The notes under the pieces: model-generated | The model's database searches: none | Seen by the model: the letters and a program-made list of their open reading frames with translations, nothing else | Told to the model about the DNA's origin: nothing | Assembly: GCA_023525715.1 (NCBI GenBank) | Contig: CM042012.1 | Span: 49,800,464-49,864,463 of the forward strand | Direction of reading: 5' to 3' | From: Cichorium intybus | Taxonomy: Eukaryota; Streptophyta; Magnoliopsida; Asterales; Asteraceae | Length of the DNA stretch: 64,000 nucleotides | Made by a program: the position numbers and the translations under genes | Shown: positions 35,378-50,519 of the stretch, piece by piece | Layout of the letters: each line of letters begins with the position of its first letter | Numbering within the stretch: the stretch's first letter is position 1

Positions 35378-36145
35378 TGTTGGATTAGGTGTCTAAGCCA
35401 TGACTTGTAATTGACCTTTTATCTTGTGATTAAAAGCAAAGTCCATTTGGGTTGCCCTCATGGGTGGAGGAAAGATAGTTCAGTAGAGAGAATAATTGAT
35501 TTATTAATTGTATAATAAATCAATAGAAAATAAATATATGGTTTATTAATATATTTAAGTGCTAATATATTAATTAGAAACTATATTAATTAATTGAGAT
35601 TTAATCTAGAATTAATTGGATTTAATTTGGAGATTAAATTAATTAATTAAAAGGTGCAGGGACTGGTTTGACATTTATTCAATAGTTGAATAACTGGCCA
35701 GGAAAACCAGGGACCAAAAGTGGCGCCAACTTGGAGGCTCCTCCAAGGGTTTGGCGAAACCCTAATTAGGGTTTGGTAAGCCTGGTCCAAGTGGTCAAAA
35801 GCCTTGTCCAGTTGGAGGCTCCTTAGGGTTTCAGGTGTAACCCTATGAGGCTATAAAAGGAACCCCCTGGCACCTCATATTCACGCCATCTTCTCTCTGG
35901 ATTCACTCTGCTGGACTGATTCTTCCATCCCCTGGGTGTGACTTTCATCTGAGGCAGGATACTTTTGCTGCTGCTTAAAAGGATCATAAGATCAAAGGTT
36001 GGTTTTCCTAATTCTTCTTTAGAATTGAATTGTATCCTTTAGGTTCTTGGTTCTAATCTTCATAGAAGAAAACATAGATCTATATTAGGGTTGCATGTGA
36101 ACCTTAGGTTATTTTTGTGTTCATTGATTGCATAGAAACCCTTCA
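35378..36145 (+). repeat. E2 3' LTR
   Basis: 768 bp, two differences from the 5' LTR. The target duplication TAATG follows. Confidence 0.95.
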
Positions 36146-36150
36146 TAATG

Positions 36151-36695
36151 AAGCCATGAAGTATCCGAGTGTTGTGTCGTGGTGTCATTTTGTTGATGTG
36201 GTTGAGCCTTTGACTTAAGATTTGTTTGAATTAAACGCTGAAGATTTGTTGGAAATCATATTGAGTAAGGGTCTTGACAAGAAGAGTTTGAAGAGTAAGA
36301 TGAATTATTTTGCTTTGAAATCGGAAATTAAAGAAACGATCAATGAGTTGGATGCGTGCAAATTGATGAAGAATGGTGTGGCACAAGTGGGACTTTCAAA
36401 CTCCCATGAGAAGTTACCACCATCTATTGTGCAACCACTGGAATTGGAATTGTAAGTGTTACCCGATCATTTGAAGTATGCTTACTTGGGAAATGGTGAC
36501 ACCCTTCCGGTTATCATATCCACTCACTTAACCGAATTTGAGGAAGAGCAACTCATCAAAGTCTTAAAAGAGCACAAACAAGCCATGAGTTGGACGATTG
36601 CGGATATCAAGGGTTTGAGCCCTTCTACTTGTATGCACAAGATCTTGCTTGAAGATGAATGTAAACCAAGTCGTGAAGCTCAAAGAAGGTTAAAT
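36151..36695 (+). pseudogene. Athila pol, segment between protease and RT
   Basis: Continues the Athila frame after E2: EAMKYPSVVSWCHFVDVVEP, a stop, then DLFELNAEDLLEIILSKGLD, a stop near 36454, VLPDHLKYAYLGNGDTLPVI (family-typical start of the RT region), HLTEFEEEQLIKVLKEHKQA and SREAQRRLNP. It is cut at 36700 by the solo LTR. Non-functional. Confidence 0.85.
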
Positions 36696-36700
36696 CCACC

Positions 36701-39408
36701 TGTGACATCTGCCTAAAATGGATTCGGGTCAACCCAACCCAATTGGAAATTTAATAAACCCTACTCGAGATTTCTTGATGCTAATAGGATCAAAACCCTT
36801 ACACTACGATATAAATTGACGTTAATAGCAATATAGCATAGTATAACGTTATAACTATAATCAAATTAAATTATGATACCATATTAAAATAAAATCAAAG
36901 TATGATGCTCTAATTAAATTAAAATAATCAAACTTGAATGCTATAATTAAACTTCAAATCAAAGTAGATTGTTATAATCAAATAATAACCTATCTTTTAT
37001 AAAACTCTATTTTTATAAACTCTACATTAAATTTTATAAAACTCTTATATTAATTAATATATTATATAAAAGATGCTTGTGTTAGTGGAAAATTATGAAG
37101 ACCACCAAAAGTAAAAGTTTATTCCCATTGTCTCCCACTCACACCTCCCATCATCTTTCTTTTCATTTTTCTCCCAACACATTATTATTATCACCACTCA
37201 AACCATATCTATTCTTTCTGTCACTCTCAATCTCGAAATTCCTCCTAGAAATCTTCATATTTCAGCCAAGAACACTCCAATATACTCAAATATTCATCCC
37301 TCTTGAAGCATTCATCAATGTATGTTGTTAAAAGTCTCAAATTCATGAATGAAACAAATTAAATCCACCAAACTATCTAAAACTCATTTTATGCATAAAC
37401 CTGATTTTTCTCAGGATCCCATCAATAAAATAAGAAGTTTTGGAAATTTTCAGAAAATAACTTATTTTTATTGAATTACTATAATTATTGCAATAAAATA
37501 GGGCAATAATTCACATAAAATACTTTTTGCAGTCAATAAATTCTGGGAAAATTTTGGAACAACCCATATATTGAGTAAAGTGGATTTTTAAAGTTTCATG
37601 CATTTATATTACTGTTTGATGCTTATTGTTATTTTATTTTGTTGTAGATAAATAAATTGCAAAATATAGTTATGTATGTTAAAAACTAGATTTTATATTT
37701 TTCACACCTTATTAACATTCTAAAGACTCCATGACAAAATTTACAGATTTTTGTAAGAATGTTTGCTTATTTTTCTTGATTTAATTATTATTTAATGGTT
37801 TAAATTGATAATAAATAGCTACACATGTCCAAAAATTATAAAACCTTATCCGAATATCATATATAACATTTTAATCATAAATAAAAAGTCTAATGAATTT
37901 CTCTTAATATTTTCCTATTATTTATGATTTTATTGATTAGTTAATAATGAAAAACATAATAAATACTTCCCATAGTCCAAAATATCCAAAAGATTTAAAG
38001 TAGGCTCAATATAATGTTAGAAAACTATGGTTAAGTTTCCATAATTTTTGGGAATCATTTATTATTTTTCCCGAATTTTGTTGGTGTTTAATCATTAAAA
38101 TACTAAATAAATACTAAAGCAGTTAAGAAAAATATGAAAATTTTACAGTAATTACTATTGTATGAAATAATGATTTTCTGATAATTTCAGAATGTTTCAT
38201 TACTGTTTAGTATTTAAAACCATTTTCATAAGTATTTAAGCATATAAAAATGCATTTTTAATGATTATTTCATATAAATAATTGTTTATAATATATAAAA
38301 TCTGTAAATACTTATAATTTGACTAGTTATTATTTTAATAAGAAATTATTAAAATCTTGCCTAAAGTGAAAATGTAAATTAATTAAGCAAAGTAATTAAT
38401 TCAATTTAAAATTCATTTAACATATGAATACATTAATATTCAAAACAAAATTGGATTATTGTTAATTCATCTAATATAAGAATATGTGTCTAATTATTTT
38501 TATTAATACTATATTCCCGTTTATCGATTCCTAAGCCAAAACTATTAATTATATTAGGTTCTACGATATTTTGACTCGAGCCGTCTATCGTACGACACGC
38601 GCATTCCTTATTGGACTAATGTGAGTAATCTACCCCATATTTTATAATTTTCAATACTTTTGGGGTGTATCATGTGGTTCTAATATGTTCCAACTTCGCT
38701 TTATTATTTTATCACAATTGAGACATTGTTGGGACACTTTTACGTGAATCATTATTTGTATAATTATTGTTTGTTTACGCTACATGTACTTGTAGTGCAT
38801 TATCATTTTTAGTCTAATCTCCATGACTATGCCCGTATTCTTGAGGTACGTCATGGACAATAATAGCGCTATTGGGTTGACCACTCCGCCTTGGGACGCT
38901 AAGGTGATTGATTGCACGTGGTTGAGCGTGTATAATGATTAGATGCTCCATCCTATATATATACATATATATGTATATATAGGGTGAGGACTTATTGTTG
39001 TTGTTATCATTTGTTAATCAATTTTTGATTTATAAACCGTTATCTCAATAATACTTGCTTGTCGACTTCCAAAGAAAACAAGTTTCAAATTATAAATATT
39101 TCAAACTCACAATTTTCTTTAATAAAACTAGATTACTCACCAACTCTCGTAGTTGACCTGTTTTTACCCATGATGCAGATTTGAAGAATGAAGTTGATGA
39201 AAAGTAGGGTATACCTTAAAAACCCACAAGACTATTTAAATTTGATGTAATAAATGTTGTTTGTATTTGAATTTGTATTTGTACGTTGTGGATCTTGTTT
39301 GCCTACTTAGTACTTAATTGAATCTAATCATATTATAACATAGTTGTCATGAGACTTTGAACAATATATCACGCCTTGATCGATTCCGCCAAGGATCGGG
39401 GTGTGACA
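36701..39408 (-). mobile_element. Solo LTR (2.7 kb) of a gypsy-type element, probably minus orientation
   Basis: The insert starts TGTGACATCTGCC and ends GGATCGGGGTGTGACA, giving TG...CA termini. It is flanked by the direct repeat CCACC (36696-36700 and 39409-39413) and interrupts the Athila RT frame. No primer site, ORF or second LTR is present. Read on the minus strand the start TGTCACACCCCGATCC resembles chromovirus (Del/Tekay-type) LTRs of dicots; that lineage is a guess. Inside are AT-rich sequence, a short ORF with no known domain at 37095-37331 and a near-palindrome at about 38952-38983 (CCTATATATATACATATATA). A solo LTR arises by recombination between the two LTRs of a complete copy. 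Confidence 0.82.
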
Positions 39409-40090
39409 CCACCCATCATGGAGGTGGTAAAGAAAGAAATTCTCAAACTCCTTGATGCGGGTATGATTTACCCAATTTCCAATAGTAAATGGGTGAGTCC
39501 GGTTCAAGTTGTTCCAAAGAAAACCGGAATCACTGTTGTGAAGAATAAGGAAGGTGAGTTGGTGCCAACGCGAGTCCAAAACGGTTGGAGAGTTTGTATT
39601 GACTACCAGAAATTAAATGCGAGTACTCGAAAAGATCATTTTCCATTCCCATTCATCGATCAAAGGCTAGAGCGTCCAGCTGGCAAATCACATTATTGTT
39701 AACTTGATGGATATTCCAGTTGCCCCGGAAGATCAAGAGAAGACAACATTTACATGTCCCTTTGGTACCTTTTCCTATAGACGGATGCCATGTAATGTGC
39801 CAGCTACCTTTCAACGATGTATGGTTAGCATCTTTTCTGAGTATGTTGAAAGCATAATTAAAGTCTTTATGGACGCTTTTACCGTGTACAGGAACTCCTT
39901 CCAAGAATGTTTTCAAAAAAGATAACCTCACCAAAATCTTGAAAAGATGCATTGAAACGAATTTGGTGTTGAATTTTGAAAAATGCCACTTTATGGTTAG
40001 CCAAGGTTTGATCTTGGGACACATTGTGTCCAAAAAGGGAATTGAAGTTGATAAGTCGAAGATAGATGTGATTCAAAGTTTGCCTTATCC
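39409..40090 (+). pseudogene. Athila reverse transcriptase, catalytically dead
   Basis: After the solo LTR the frame resumes IMEVVKKEILKLLDAGMIYP, ISNSKWVSPVQVVPKKTGIT, RVCIDYQKLNASTRKDHFPF, then breaks near 39700. A second piece (39704-39925) has PVAPEDQEKTTFTCPFGTFS and the active-site block reads FMDAFTVY, so the second aspartate of the usual FMDD is lost. Small internal deletions also remove residues before PVAPEDQ and around RRMPCN. Later RT residues (LKRCIETNLVLNFEKCHFMV) lie in another frame to about 40090. Confidence 0.85.
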
Positions 40091-40099
40091 AACAAGTGT

Positions 40100-40690
40100 C
40101 TGAGAAGTTCGTTCTTTTCTTGGTCACGCGGGTTTCTACCGAAGATTTATTAAAGACTTTTCCAAGATCACAAGACCAAGGTGTTTGCTACTACAAAAAG
40201 ATGTCGAGTTTGAGTTCAACCAAGCCATTCAAGAAGCTTTTGACAAACTCAAAGAATTGTTAACGTCGGCTCCCATTATCCAAGCGCCAAATTGGGACCT
40301 CCCCTTTGAAATCATGTGTGATGCAAGTAATTATACTATAGGGGCGGTGCTTGGACAAAGAATGGGAAGAGCTCCTCATGTGATTTACTATGCCTTGAGG
40401 ATGTTAGACAATGCTTAAAGCAACTACTCGACGACGGAAAAAGAGCTTTTGGCGATTGTGTTTGCACTAGAGAAGTTTCGTCAATACTTGCTCGGTGTCA
40501 AAGTCATTGTTTTCTCAGATCATGCGGTCTTGAAGTACTTGATGACCAAGAAAGACGCGAAACCAAGACTCATCCGATGGATCTTGCTTCTACAAGATTT
40601 CGATTTAGAGATTCGGGACAAAAGCGGTTCCGAGAACCTTGTAGCCGATCACCTTAGCCGTTTGGTGTCACAAGGGGAGCCATCTTCCTT
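40100..40690 (+). pseudogene. Athila RNase H region
   Basis: Reads RSFLGHAGFYRRFIKDFSKI, then QAPNWDLPFEIMCDASNYTI and GAVLGQRMGRAPHVIYYALR, a TAA stop near 40416 (glutamine position in relatives), and SNYSTTEKELLAIVFALEKF, VIVFSDHAVLKYLMTKKDAK, LVADHLSRLV. This is the usual Ty3-gypsy RNase H with its CDAS start. Confidence 0.85.
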
Positions 40691-42125
40691 GTGTGATGAA
40701 TTTCCGGATGAGCATCTCTTTTCCTTTTCTAATTCTAATTCTTTACCATGGTATGCGGATATTGTTAACTTTTTGGTCACAAAACGGGCGCCCGACACAT
40801 TCACAAGAGTCCAAAAGGCAAAATTAAAAAGTGATTCAAAATACTATGTGTGGGACGGCCCGTATTTGTGGAAACATTGTGCCGATCAAGTGATTAGATG
40901 TTGTGTCCCCCAACATGAGCATCAATCCATTTTACAATTTTGTCATGAATATGCTTGTGGAGGACATTTCGGTCCTAATCGCACTTTAAAGAAAATTCTT
41001 GAATGTGGTTTGTTTTGGCCCACCATGACACGAGATTGTTATGTTTTTTGTAAAAGTTGTGACCGGTGCCAAATAACGGGAAATATTTCTTAAAAAGACC
41101 AAATGCCCCAAAATCCGATTCTTATTTGTGAAATTTTTGATGTCTGGGGAATCGATTTTATGGGTCCATTTCCCGTTTCTTTTGGCAACGTGTATATACT
41201 TCTTGCGGTCGATTATGTTTATAAATAGGTTGAGGCCAAAGCCACTCGATCGGACGATGCCAAAACATTTATCGATTTCTTAAAATCTAATATTTTTGTG
41301 AGATTTGGCATTCTTAGGGCATTGGTAAGTGATAGGGGGACGCATTTTTGCAACAAGGCGATGGAAGCCTTATTGAAGAAATACAATGTCATCCATCGCA
41401 TGTCCACCGCCTATCATCCCCAAACAAACGGACAAGCGGAAGTCTCCAACCGAGAGATCAAATCAATCTTGGAGAAGACGGTAAACCCAACAAGAAAATA
41501 TTGGAGCACAAGACTTGAAGATGCTTTGTGGGCCTACCGAATGGCCTACAAGACTCCAATCAGGATGTCACCCTACCATTTGATTTATGGAAAGCCATGC
41601 CACCTACCCGTCGAGCTAGAGCATCGAACCTTTTAGGCAGTTAAGAAATGCAACTTTGACATTGATGAAGCCGGACGGCATAGGAAGTTGCAACTTCAAG
41701 AGTTAGAGGAATTGAGAAATGATGCGTATGAGTACACGCGAATTTATAAAGAGAAGACCAAGGCATTCCATGACCGGTCCATCACCAGAAATAATTTCAT
41801 TCCAGGACATAAAGTGTTGCTCTATCACTCCCGTTTGAAGTTATTTCCGGGAAAACTTCGATCACAATGGATGGGACCTTTTATAGTTGTTAAAACATTT
41901 GATCACGGAGCCATGGAGATAAGAAGTGTTGATACCGGGAAAATCTTTAAGGTGAACGGACATCGTTTGAAGCCTTTCTATGAAGGTTTTAACGCGTGTG
42001 TACTTGACATACCCGTTTGGATGCCCCCAAGTATGATTGATCGTAAGTCGGTACCACGTCTTGCCAAAGAAGTTAAAGAAATGCATTTTTGGAAAGCCGA
42101 GCTTTCGTTTTTTAAAACCGAATAA
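40691..42125 (+). pseudogene. Athila integrase
   Basis: A zinc-binding domain with the H2C2 pattern is at 40905-41080 (HQSILQFCHEYACGGHFGPN to CKSCDRCQITGN). The catalytic core follows in pieces: MGPFPVSFGNVYILLAVDYV, a stop at about 41226, LVSDRGTHFCNKAMEALLKK, YHPQTNGQAEVSNREIKSIL. A stop sits at 41634-41636 and the C-terminal part (LQELEELRNDAYEYTRIYKE, VLLYHSRLKLFPGKLRSQWM) is still open to 42125. Order RT, RNase H, integrase identifies Ty3-gypsy. Confidence 0.87.
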
Positions 42126-42892
42126 AGTAATTTTTGGGCTAACGGAGCTTTTATGTGAAGCTTTTAATCATTTACCAAGTGAGTTTTGATAAGAATGTAG
42201 CTTTTAGTTGAAACGGGGTCGAAAAACGAGTTCGGAAGGCATGTTTGAGCGAAAAATTGGTGCTGCGTTTTTTTTGCAAAAATGGTCCCTAGGGTAGTTT
42301 GCGCGACCCGCGTGAAGGGTTTGCGCGACTCGTATAGATTTTAACAGGAACTTGATTTTCGAAGAAGAAACATTTTCCACAATTATGGCATATACGCGAC
42401 CAAAGTTCTAGCTGCGTGGATACCCATTTGCCTATCCGGTTCCGTCATTTGACCCAAGTAACCGAACCATTATCCGACCCAAATACTTAAACCCATCCAA
42501 AACCTACCCGGTTCCCTCCTCTCTCTTATTCCCCTTCTCCCTCTTACGTAACTCAACTGCACACCGCCTCCCTGCCTTCTTCTCCGACCTGTCATCTTCT
42601 CCGGTCATCAGCAGCTTCTGACCTCCTCCGCCGGTGACCACCTGCTCACACCACAACTGCTGCTTCGCCACCTGCTACACTCCTCACTTCTCCCTCTGTT
42701 TTGTCACACGAACTCAAGCACCTAATCAACCCTTCACACCGTCGGTCATCGCGTGCGCTCACCTCCGCCATTTGAACCACAACGCTGCATTCCCCACTCT
42801 CCTTCTTCCACAACCGTCCTCCGCCTGCAACAACCACTCGCGATCTGAATCCGCCATCGCACTCTTCTCCCGTCGCGCTTGCGACCACAAAT
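42126..42892 (+). other. Athila 3' non-coding region with a pyrimidine-rich stretch
   Basis: Non-coding DNA with two TTTGCGCGACYCG phrases (about 42299 and 42320), related to GCGCGACCCGCGCAAAT in the right LTR copy. A CT-rich patch at 42510-42680 follows. An 90-codon ORF at 42634-42906 has no recognisable domain. No clear polypurine tract precedes 42893. Confidence 0.5.
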
Positions 42893-45565
<2,673 letters not shown>

Positions 45566-46965
45566 GCAACTAGAACATCTTGAATGGTTTTATGAGTTGA
45601 AGTTCATCCACGAATGAAATCTTTGTTTGAAACTCTATGATTGTCTTGTGTTTATTTCTATGGTTTAAACCAAGTGACCAACAATCAAGAATCTAAACAG
45701 ACTACAAACATAAGGCTTTTATAAGTATAAAACAAAGCTGATTTAAATTTTACAAAACTTTTCTTTTCAAAACAGGTTTGTTCTCGATTCAGAGATGATG
45801 GTATCAAATCAATAACACGTTTTAAAAAAGCTATAATTAAGAACAATTTTTTACCCAAAATTGTGTATTTTGGTACAGATTCGAATTTTTTGTTTTGTTA
45901 GCCTCAACTAATTTTTTGGAAACCCTTTTGGCAATGATATCCGATCGTGAACAAAGTAATTTGAGGAGATGATAATATTGTTAGGAATGTAAGGAAAATA
46001 ATGGGTGTTTGTTATTATCAATGATTGAATAATCTTTTGGACCATGTAGATTCACTTTTCTTAAACGACATATCAAACATATGCAGGAGTATCACAATCA
46101 GTCTTAGGGTGATCGAAAGATATGGCAATTCAAACATAAAGAACAATGCTAAATTCGTGTTTGTAGTTTGTGATCTTTAGCGGCCAAAATGTGCTAGAAG
46201 TCCCATAAATGTATATGGATTCCAAAATATCAATAAGCAACATTTCAAAACGGTTTGTGGATAGTTAAAGTCAGCTTAAAATGACATTGTGAGTATGAGT
46301 TGACTTGTATGAGTTGACTGGTCACTTCCACATTCCACATTGACTAGTTAGTTCTAAGTCCCAAACTGACTTGGTCGGCTCTAGGTAACAAATTGACTTT
46401 TTCGCCAGTTTGCATATGGTCAGTTCCAAACCGACTTAGCCTGAATTGACTTTACAGGATCACCCAATGCCCTTTTCCCATTCACCCCATAAGGACGCGC
46501 AACCCCTTATTTCCACTATTCATCGTGTCCGAGATCAAACTAATATTATACAACTATGCAATTCACACTACCTGACTTGTATACGATCATAGTCTAGATC
46601 GCATCTAACACAAATGCAATATCCAATCATCCAAAATGGCTTAAATGTACTACAATTACCGGAAAATATTACAATATATAGTTAAATCTTCTATTTTATA
46701 ATAAAAGAATCGAAGTTATTTTGCTTAATTGACCATCCCTTTGAACAATTCTATCAATAGTTAAGGATCATAGCCCAAATTTTGAATTTTTTCACAAAGA
46801 AATCATTAGTTAGCCATGTTTCCAAACCCAACAACCTTCTTTGGACTTTGGGTCCAGTTTGCAAAAGAATTTAGAATATTCCAATAAAAGTAACAACGAG
46901 AGGGTTGGTAGTCACCAAGAAACTTATGGTTGCCTGGTTGCATTGCATCCCCACGTGCGAGAGAT
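45566..46965. other. Intergenic DNA right of the Athila element
   Basis: AT-rich and without an ORF or domain that I recognise. There is a patch at 46290-46460 with several TTGACT/CTGACTT words (for example CCAAACTGACTTGGTCGG), too irregular to call a repeat. Confidence 0.35.
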
Positions 46966-47062
46966 AAAACATCATTAACACATTATACACAAACATAAGA
47001 TAAAACATCATTAACACATTACACACAAACATAAGATCAAACATCATTAACACATAATATAG
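46966..47062. repeat. Tandem repeat, 36-bp unit, about 2.7 copies
   Basis: AAAACATCATTAACACATTA starts at 46966 and 47002, and a CAAACATCATTAACACATAA version at 47038, an exact 36-bp step. ACAAACATAAGAT closes the first two units. Confidence 0.85.
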
Positions 47063-48283
47063 AAACGTACTTGTTGATAAGTTAGTTTGCAAAATGTTAA
47101 GAGTCGAAACAAAAAAGAAAACAAGATAGAACATAATTAGTCGTTCTAAAAAACCATACAGAACATCATTAACACATAAGATGTAGAGACACTTGATTAT
47201 TTAATTCCCCACAAGGCCGGTCCAAAGATATTTCATGCCCCGGGCGAAACAAGACCATAATGCCCTTCTTATACCGCTAGACTACAACAAAACTAATGTA
47301 AGAAAAAAATTTATGCAACATTGAACAAAACTTAAAAGCACTCATATTCATGTAATAGTTGTTCAAGTTAATTATCGAAAGATTAAACGTGCTAAAAGTT
47401 TCTGATTAATTTGAAAATATTCATGTAATAGTTATTCCTTCTTGTGATTAAAACATTTATATTTCTTCAAACCCCAATAATTGATTAATTTGAAAATATA
47501 AAATCTAAAAAGATAGTTAAAACAATTCAACAAATTAAACAATAACCAGAGCGTAATTCCAAAGCACAATAAAAATCTACTAAAAATTAAACTAATAAAA
47601 TGATAAAATGCTAATAGGTAAAGTGATGAAATTCTACAACACTTGCAGAAGTAAATTTACGTATGATCACTGTACCAACAATTGAAAGCTCAACAAAAAA
47701 CAACTAAAACAATCAATTTATAATTCAAACCTATAAAAGGTAAAAACAACAATGTATTGATCCTATTTGAGATCTCAAATAACTAAATAAAGTACTGAAA
47801 CGTATCCAAATAAACACATACTGTTTTAAAGTAATTGACCTCAAAAGTAAACACATAAATAGAATTGTATAGGCATTGTCGTGATTCCAAGTCTCATAGT
47901 AGAATTATTGTTTTTGTTAGCACGTTAGAATGCAATGGAACATGATAAAGCCAAAATTATACATGAAACTAGTCATAATCTCCTTATAATCTCTTTAAGG
48001 CATTCCATCGAACACTTGCTTTGCAAACTCGAAAAGTACCGGCACCAAAAAAAACACCACAGGTTGAAGGCTCCCGACCAAATTTGCGTATCTAGAATTC
48101 AAGCCAAAGATCAAAATAAACCCAATTGCAGGTTCAAACTTCGACTTTCTACTTTTAAAGCAAAAGGGAAATTTTATACTAAACAAGTTTTGCAATCTGA
48201 TTCAGATTGCCGAAATTAAAACCCTCAAAAAAGTTTAACCCAAACTGAGAGTTTAAGCCCCAAAGATGAGACCTTATTGAATC

Positions 48284-49826
48284 CAGGGCCGGCCCAATGG
48301 GCTGGGCAAGCTGGGCGACCGCCCCGGGCCCCCAAACGCCAAAGGGCCCCCTTTTAAATACTATTATTTCTAAAATATTGATAAAATCAGTAGCCCAATT
48401 CAACTCTAAAGCCCAAAAGAGGAGTCGACTCTATAGGAGGGATCACGAAGTCACGCCTAACGCGCCTGCCCTATTTCTTCCACGCTTCATAATACGGTTC
48501 AGAGTTCCAATCCAATAACGATTTCATCGGTTTCTCAAAGGACACTTCAGTCTTCAGAGTTCCAAGAAAATTTCACCGCTTCAGTGCTTCACGCCTTCAC
48601 CATAGTCGACTGATTAGTGATTTCTGAGGAAGTGGAACACCGATCGATTGAGTGATCCTTCTTCTCTATACTTTTTTAAAAGCAAAAATACCATGTATTT
48701 CCTCTGTACATATATGTGGAGGGGTTTTGCAGGTTCTATGCTAATGGGAGACGCATTCTATCTGCTGGTCAGGATCGTGCATTCCGCCTATTCTCTGTTA
48801 TTCAGGTTCAATACCATCTTTGCACTTGCATTTTATTTTTTTTGTGCGTATATATTTATAAGCATATTATATATAATATATACGTATGTATGTATGTATG
48901 ATATACATGCGTCTGTATTGTAGTTTACCTCAAGGTGTATTTGAAACTAAACATTTGAATTTTTAATAAGTTTTTATCTTATGTGTGTTTATTTTTGTTG
49001 CAATTAGGATCAACAAAGTAGAGAGCTTTCTCAGCTGTCATGTGACAAAAAGAGCAAAGAAACTCAAATTGAAGGTATACCGAGTATATTATCAGAAATG
49101 CAAACCTATTTTTAGCATATGCAGTTTTGGTTGGGTTCATGTTTTTCTTTTTACATTTCTTAATGGACTTATGTTTCAGCAAGAAGAAATAAAATTGAAG
49201 CCTGTGATTGCAATTGATGTTGGTATGTTGTCTATGAAATCTAACCTTGTTCTATCTCTGTTATTAATAGGAAAGAATGCTTCACATTAGTTATACCTAG
49301 TGCTACTATTATTCTTTATTAGATTTATTGGTATCAGTGATTTCGAATTTTTGTGCTTTTTTTACACTTTAGGTTGTCATCTAATGTTTGATTTTGGGAA
49401 GGAATGCTTCACATCAGTTAAAACATTTTAAAAAGAAAAAAATTTACAGTTTTACACCATCCTTTGATTTAATATAGTTTTATAAATATTCAAAAACTAA
49501 CAAAACACCTCAAATATATTTAATATAATTTTGTTAAAAGGTTAATTGTATATAAAAAGTATCTTTTATTAGTATAAATATGTACACAAATTACGTATAA
49601 ATAATTTATATCACACTAATACAAATACTAAATGTATATAAGATTATTATTAATGTTAATTTTGTATATAATATAAAAAGGATGAATTATATAAATGAAA
49701 AAAGCTATGTAGTCTCTTTATAAAATGTTGTTATTATTACCGTCCTCTTTTATTATAAAAAATTCATCGCTTGGGGTCCTATTTTATATTTCGTCCCGGG
49801 CCCCAAATCGGCTTGAGACGGCCCTG
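48284..49826. mobile_element. Inner hAT element carrying captured gene exons
   Basis: Termini are CAGGGCCGGCCC (left) and CAGGGCCGTCTC (right, reverse complement), with the perfect 8-bp duplication ATTGAATC at 48276-48283 and 49827-49834. It is inserted in the outer hAT element. There is no transposase. The interior holds three exons and their introns from a WD40 protein gene (48733-49222). Confidence 0.85.
48733..49222 (+). pseudogene. Captured exons of a UTP21/WDR36-like WD40 protein
   Basis: Three exon-like blocks with AG acceptors and GT donors. 48733-48805 reads FYANGRRILSAGQDRAFRLF then SVIQ, a WD40 repeat. 49008-49074 reads DQQSRELSQ, then after a one-base insertion HVTKRAKKLKLK. 49180-49222 reads QEEIKLKPVIAIDV. 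This matches the middle of UTP21/WDR36, a U3 snoRNP component of the small-subunit processome acting in the nucleolus. Introns are kept, so the capture was from DNA and not from mRNA. The frameshift and missing remainder make a full protein impossible. Confidence 0.75.
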
Positions 49827-50519
49827 ATTGAATCTGCATTATCGTGATATCAGTTCTAAATTGTAACAGAAACCTTCACAATCACTCGATCAGAAGGAGA
49901 AGCCGACTGAACTATAATCGGAATCTCAAAATCAAAATCCGAATTAAATGTAAACTATAATGAAATTTCGAAAAAGAGAAAAGCCAAGAACTGAGAAGGA
50001 GAAATCAGAAGATAGAAGTTTACAAGTGAAATAAAAAAAATTGTATACGACGGTTTCCAGATTTCCAGTCTCCTCGTCTTTTACGATGTGTCGAGGTCCA
50101 ATCGACAGTCTCAACTCCTCAATTTAGATGTGTTGTGAGGTTAAGAGAGTGTGCCTGTTGCGTTGCGGTATCAGTGTATTTCATTTTCCCGCCCTTCTTT
50201 GGGCCCAAATTAAATGTATACCCGTAAGAGTTATTGAAAAGTTGCTGCCCCTAGCTCCTTGCTGTCCTGGGCCATCGCCCAGCCCGCCCACCCCTTGGCC
50301 GCCCCTGATTCCCCACATGTTTTTCAGAATGGTAAGAAGATAAAAAAAATCTCATAACCAACGTCGCTGATGCAACATAATTACTTTCTTTAAACTAAAA
50401 AATTTATAAGTTATATTTTCCATATTGACCGAAAGACCAATTAATGAGAACTCAAAAAGTATTGACGTGCACTCTTAATTTTTTTGGGGGTTCTCTTTCA
50501 TTTACAACATTTTTTTAAT

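Larger units (their letters stand above)
28498..36145 (+). mobile_element. E2: young Ty1-copia element, structurally complete, coding frame recently broken
   Basis: The two 768-bp LTRs differ at only two positions by direct comparison. Target duplication TAATG lies at 28493-28497 and 36146-36150. Order is 5' LTR, tRNA-Met primer site, 1.27-kb leader with two conserved-loop hairpins, gag-pol frame (gag, CCHC, protease, integrase, RT, RNase H), 3' UTR, polypurine tract and 3' LTR. The frame carries a TAG at 33320-33322, a TGA at 34376-34378 and a small frame-shifting deletion at about 34425. It is inserted in the Athila protease/RT junction. It is the autonomous-type relative of E1. Confidence 0.95.
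47212..50307. mobile_element. Outer non-autonomous hAT element
   Basis: The left end CAAGGCCGGTCC and right end (reverse complement) CAGGGGCGGCC match the CAGGGCCG hAT terminus with decay. The 8-bp duplication ATTCCCCA flanks it (47204-47211 and 50308-50315). Subtracting the inner element, about 1.55 kb of its own sequence remains. That part has no transposase. A 94-codon ORF at 47935-48219 has no known domain. Confidence 0.75.

Noticed and set aside
37095..37331. 78-codon ORF inside the solo LTR as a gene
   Set aside because: Low-complexity serine/leucine/phenylalanine composition, no domain, and it lies wholly inside an LTR.
45880..45930. Weak resemblance of TTTTGTTAGCCTCAAC to the end of the Athila 5' LTR, suggesting the right copy extends to about 45914
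   Set aside because: Match is short and the 300 bp before it does not align; not used to set the boundary.
47935..48219. 94-codon ORF in the outer hAT as a captured gene or transposase piece
   Set aside because: No motif recognised, and the opposite strand is equally open; kept only as a note under the element.
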